Source: Eudoraea sp. (lineage in GTDB: Bacteria > Bacteroidota > Bacteroidia > Flavobacteriales > Flavobacteriaceae). From it: 7,926 nucleotides of DNA. Within the stretch, counting starts at the first letter, position 1. Every line of letters starts with the position of its first letter. Under the pieces are notes generated by a model that worked only from the letters and a program-made list of their open reading frames with translations, was not told the origin of the DNA and searched no databases. Location of the stretch: positions 1 through 7,926 of the forward strand of contig JABDPH010000225.1 of the NCBI GenBank assembly GCA_013042925.1, written 5' to 3'. Positions 6,782-7,926 of this stretch are shown piece by piece. The position numbers and the translations under genes were made by a program.

Positions 6782-7926
6782 TTAAAATTCATCTGTTACA
6801 CAACCCTGAGAGGCCGAAGAAACCATTTTTGCATATTTATACAAGCTCCCCCGCTTAACTTTAAGAGTCGGTTGTTTCCACTTTACACGCCTTTCATTAA
6901 GTTCAGTATCTGTCAAATCTACTGATATACTATTTTTTTCTGCATCAATCGTGATAATATCACCATCTTCCAACAAAGCAATGGTACCGCCTTCCTGAGC
7001 CTCTGGTGATATATGCCCCACAACAAAACCATGGGTTCCACCAGAGAAACGTCCGTCAGTTATTAATGCAACTTCTTTCCCAAGTCCTGCTCCCATAATT
7101 GCCGCAGTTGGCTTTAACATTTCCGGCATTCCCGGACCTCCTTTGGGTCCTTCATATCTTATTACAACAACATCTCCTTTAGTTACTAAACCTTTACCAA
7201 TTCCATCATTTGCCTTGAATTCATCGTCAAAGACTTTTGCAGGACCGGTAAAATAAAGCCCTTCCTTTCCTGTGATTTTTGCTACCGCTCCGTCTTTTGC
7301 AAGATTCCCATAGAGAATGCGTAAATGACCGGTTTCCTTTATTGGATCTTCCAGCGATTTAACAACTTTCTGCCCTGGTTTCAACCTTGGTAAATCTGCT
7401 AAGTTTTCGGCAATTGTCTTACCTGTAACTGTTAAGCATTCGCCGTGAAGCATACCATTATCCAGCATAAACTTCATTACGGCAGGAGTACCACCTACGC
7501 GATGAATATCTTCCATTAAATATTTTCCACTTGGCTTTAAGTCGGCCAAAAAAGGTGTAGTATCACTTATTTTTTGAAAATCATCCAATGTGAAATCAAT
7601 TTTAGCAGCTTTCGCAATTGCCAAAAAGTGTAAAACGGCATTTGTAGAACCTCCCATAACGGTTATGAGCCGAATTGCATTTTCGAATGACTTTCTTGTA
7701 ATAATATCACTCGGTTTAATATCGTTTTCTATTAAATGTCCCATTGCCATTCCTGAATTCATACAATCTGCATGTTTTTCTTTGCCAATGGCCGGATTTG
7801 AAGAATTGTAGGGCAAAGCCATTCCTAAGGCTTCTATTGCAGAGGCCATAGTGTTGGCAGTATACATACCACCACATGCCCCTGCACCCGGGCATGCATT
7901 TTGAATAATGCTTTTAAATTCTGTAT
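6782..7926 (-). CDS. ilvD: dihydroxy-acid dehydratase, partial (N-terminus outside window)
   Basis: IlvD is an iron-sulfur, Mg-dependent dehydratase that turns the dihydroxy acids made by IlvC into 2-oxoisovalerate and 2-oxo-3-methylvalerate. The frame stays open to the right edge, so the ATG at 7867 is internal; 380 residues are visible of a family length near 560, leaving about 180 missing. The fragment opens with family signature [16 protein letters not shown], and the Cys at 7874-7876 (visible residue 17) is one of the three cluster ligands; the other two would lie off the edge. The second signature, DGRFSGG to [11 protein letters not shown] (about 6986-7057), contains the Ser proposed as catalytic base. 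[12 protein letters not shown] just before it is also conserved. The related Edd (6-phosphogluconate dehydratase) is unlikely given this wording and the ilv context. It is the most upstream visible gene of the ilv run, 60 bp before ilvB. Any promoter or attenuator of the operon is out of view. Confidence 0.97.
   Translation of the reverse strand, partial: TEFKSIIQNACPGAGACGGMYTANTMASAIEALGMALPYNSSNPAIGKEKHADCMNSGMAMGHLIENDIKPSDIITRKSFENAIRLITVMGGSTNAVLHFLAIAKAAKIDFTLDDFQKISDTTPFLADLKPSGKYLMEDIHRVGGTPAVMKFMLDNGMLHGECLTVTGKTIAENLADLPRLKPGQKVVKSLEDPIKETGHLRILYGNLAKDGAVAKITGKEGLYFTGPAKVFDDEFKANDGIGKGLVTKGDVVVIRYEGPKGGPGMPEMLKPTAAIMGAGLGKEVALITDGRFSGGTHGFVVGHISPEAQEGGTIALLEDGDIITIDAEKNSISVDLTDTELNERRVKWKQPTLKVKRGSLYKYAKMVSSASQGCVTDEF

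Noticed and set aside
1..7926. Search for mobile elements, CRISPR repeats, tRNA genes, phage or defence genes
   Set aside because: Nearly the whole window is conserved biosynthetic coding sequence with short spacers. No transposase, direct-repeat array, tRNA fold or toxin/defence-like protein was seen.

Overview
This is a compact, AT-rich chromosomal window holding branched-chain amino acid biosynthesis genes. I see no mobile element, CRISPR array, RNA gene or foreign-looking island. The best guess for the host is a member of the Bacteroidota, probably near Flavobacteriia or Cytophagia. The reasons are the ilvD-ilvB-ilvN-ilvC order, a long class II ketol-acid reductoisomerase, the wording of LeuB and of the GapN-type dehydrogenase, and A/T-rich sequence before the start codons instead of Shine-Dalgarno motifs. 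This placement rests on recalled family features, not on a search.

Layout. On the plus strand, the last 37 codons of a 2-isopropylmalate synthase-type gene (leuA, 1-114) are followed by complete leuB (166-1221). A 67-bp gap then separates leuB from a convergent minus-strand run. Read in the direction of transcription (right to left), that run is ilvD (cut by the right edge, 7926-6782), ilvB (6721-4982), ilvN (4975-4448), ilvC (4412-2937) and a non-phosphorylating, NADP-dependent glyceraldehyde-3-phosphate dehydrogenase gene, gapN (2881-1289). Gaps within the run are 60, 6, 35 and 55 bp, which fits a single operon.

How the genes work together. IlvB/IlvN make acetolactate from pyruvate, or acetohydroxybutyrate from pyruvate and 2-oxobutyrate. 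IlvC isomerises and reduces the product with NADPH, and IlvD dehydrates it to the 2-oxo acids for valine and isoleucine. The valine precursor 2-oxoisovalerate is drawn into leucine by LeuA and LeuB (with LeuCD, not in the window). GapN oxidises glyceraldehyde-3-phosphate directly to 3-phosphoglycerate and yields NADPH, the reductant IlvC consumes. Its place as last gene of the run suggests cofactor supply, but that is inference.

The pathway itself is ordinary. The points worth a second look are the placement of gapN, an altered general-base motif in GapN, and a substituted cofactor-discriminating position in LeuB. I did not find a previously undescribed system here.
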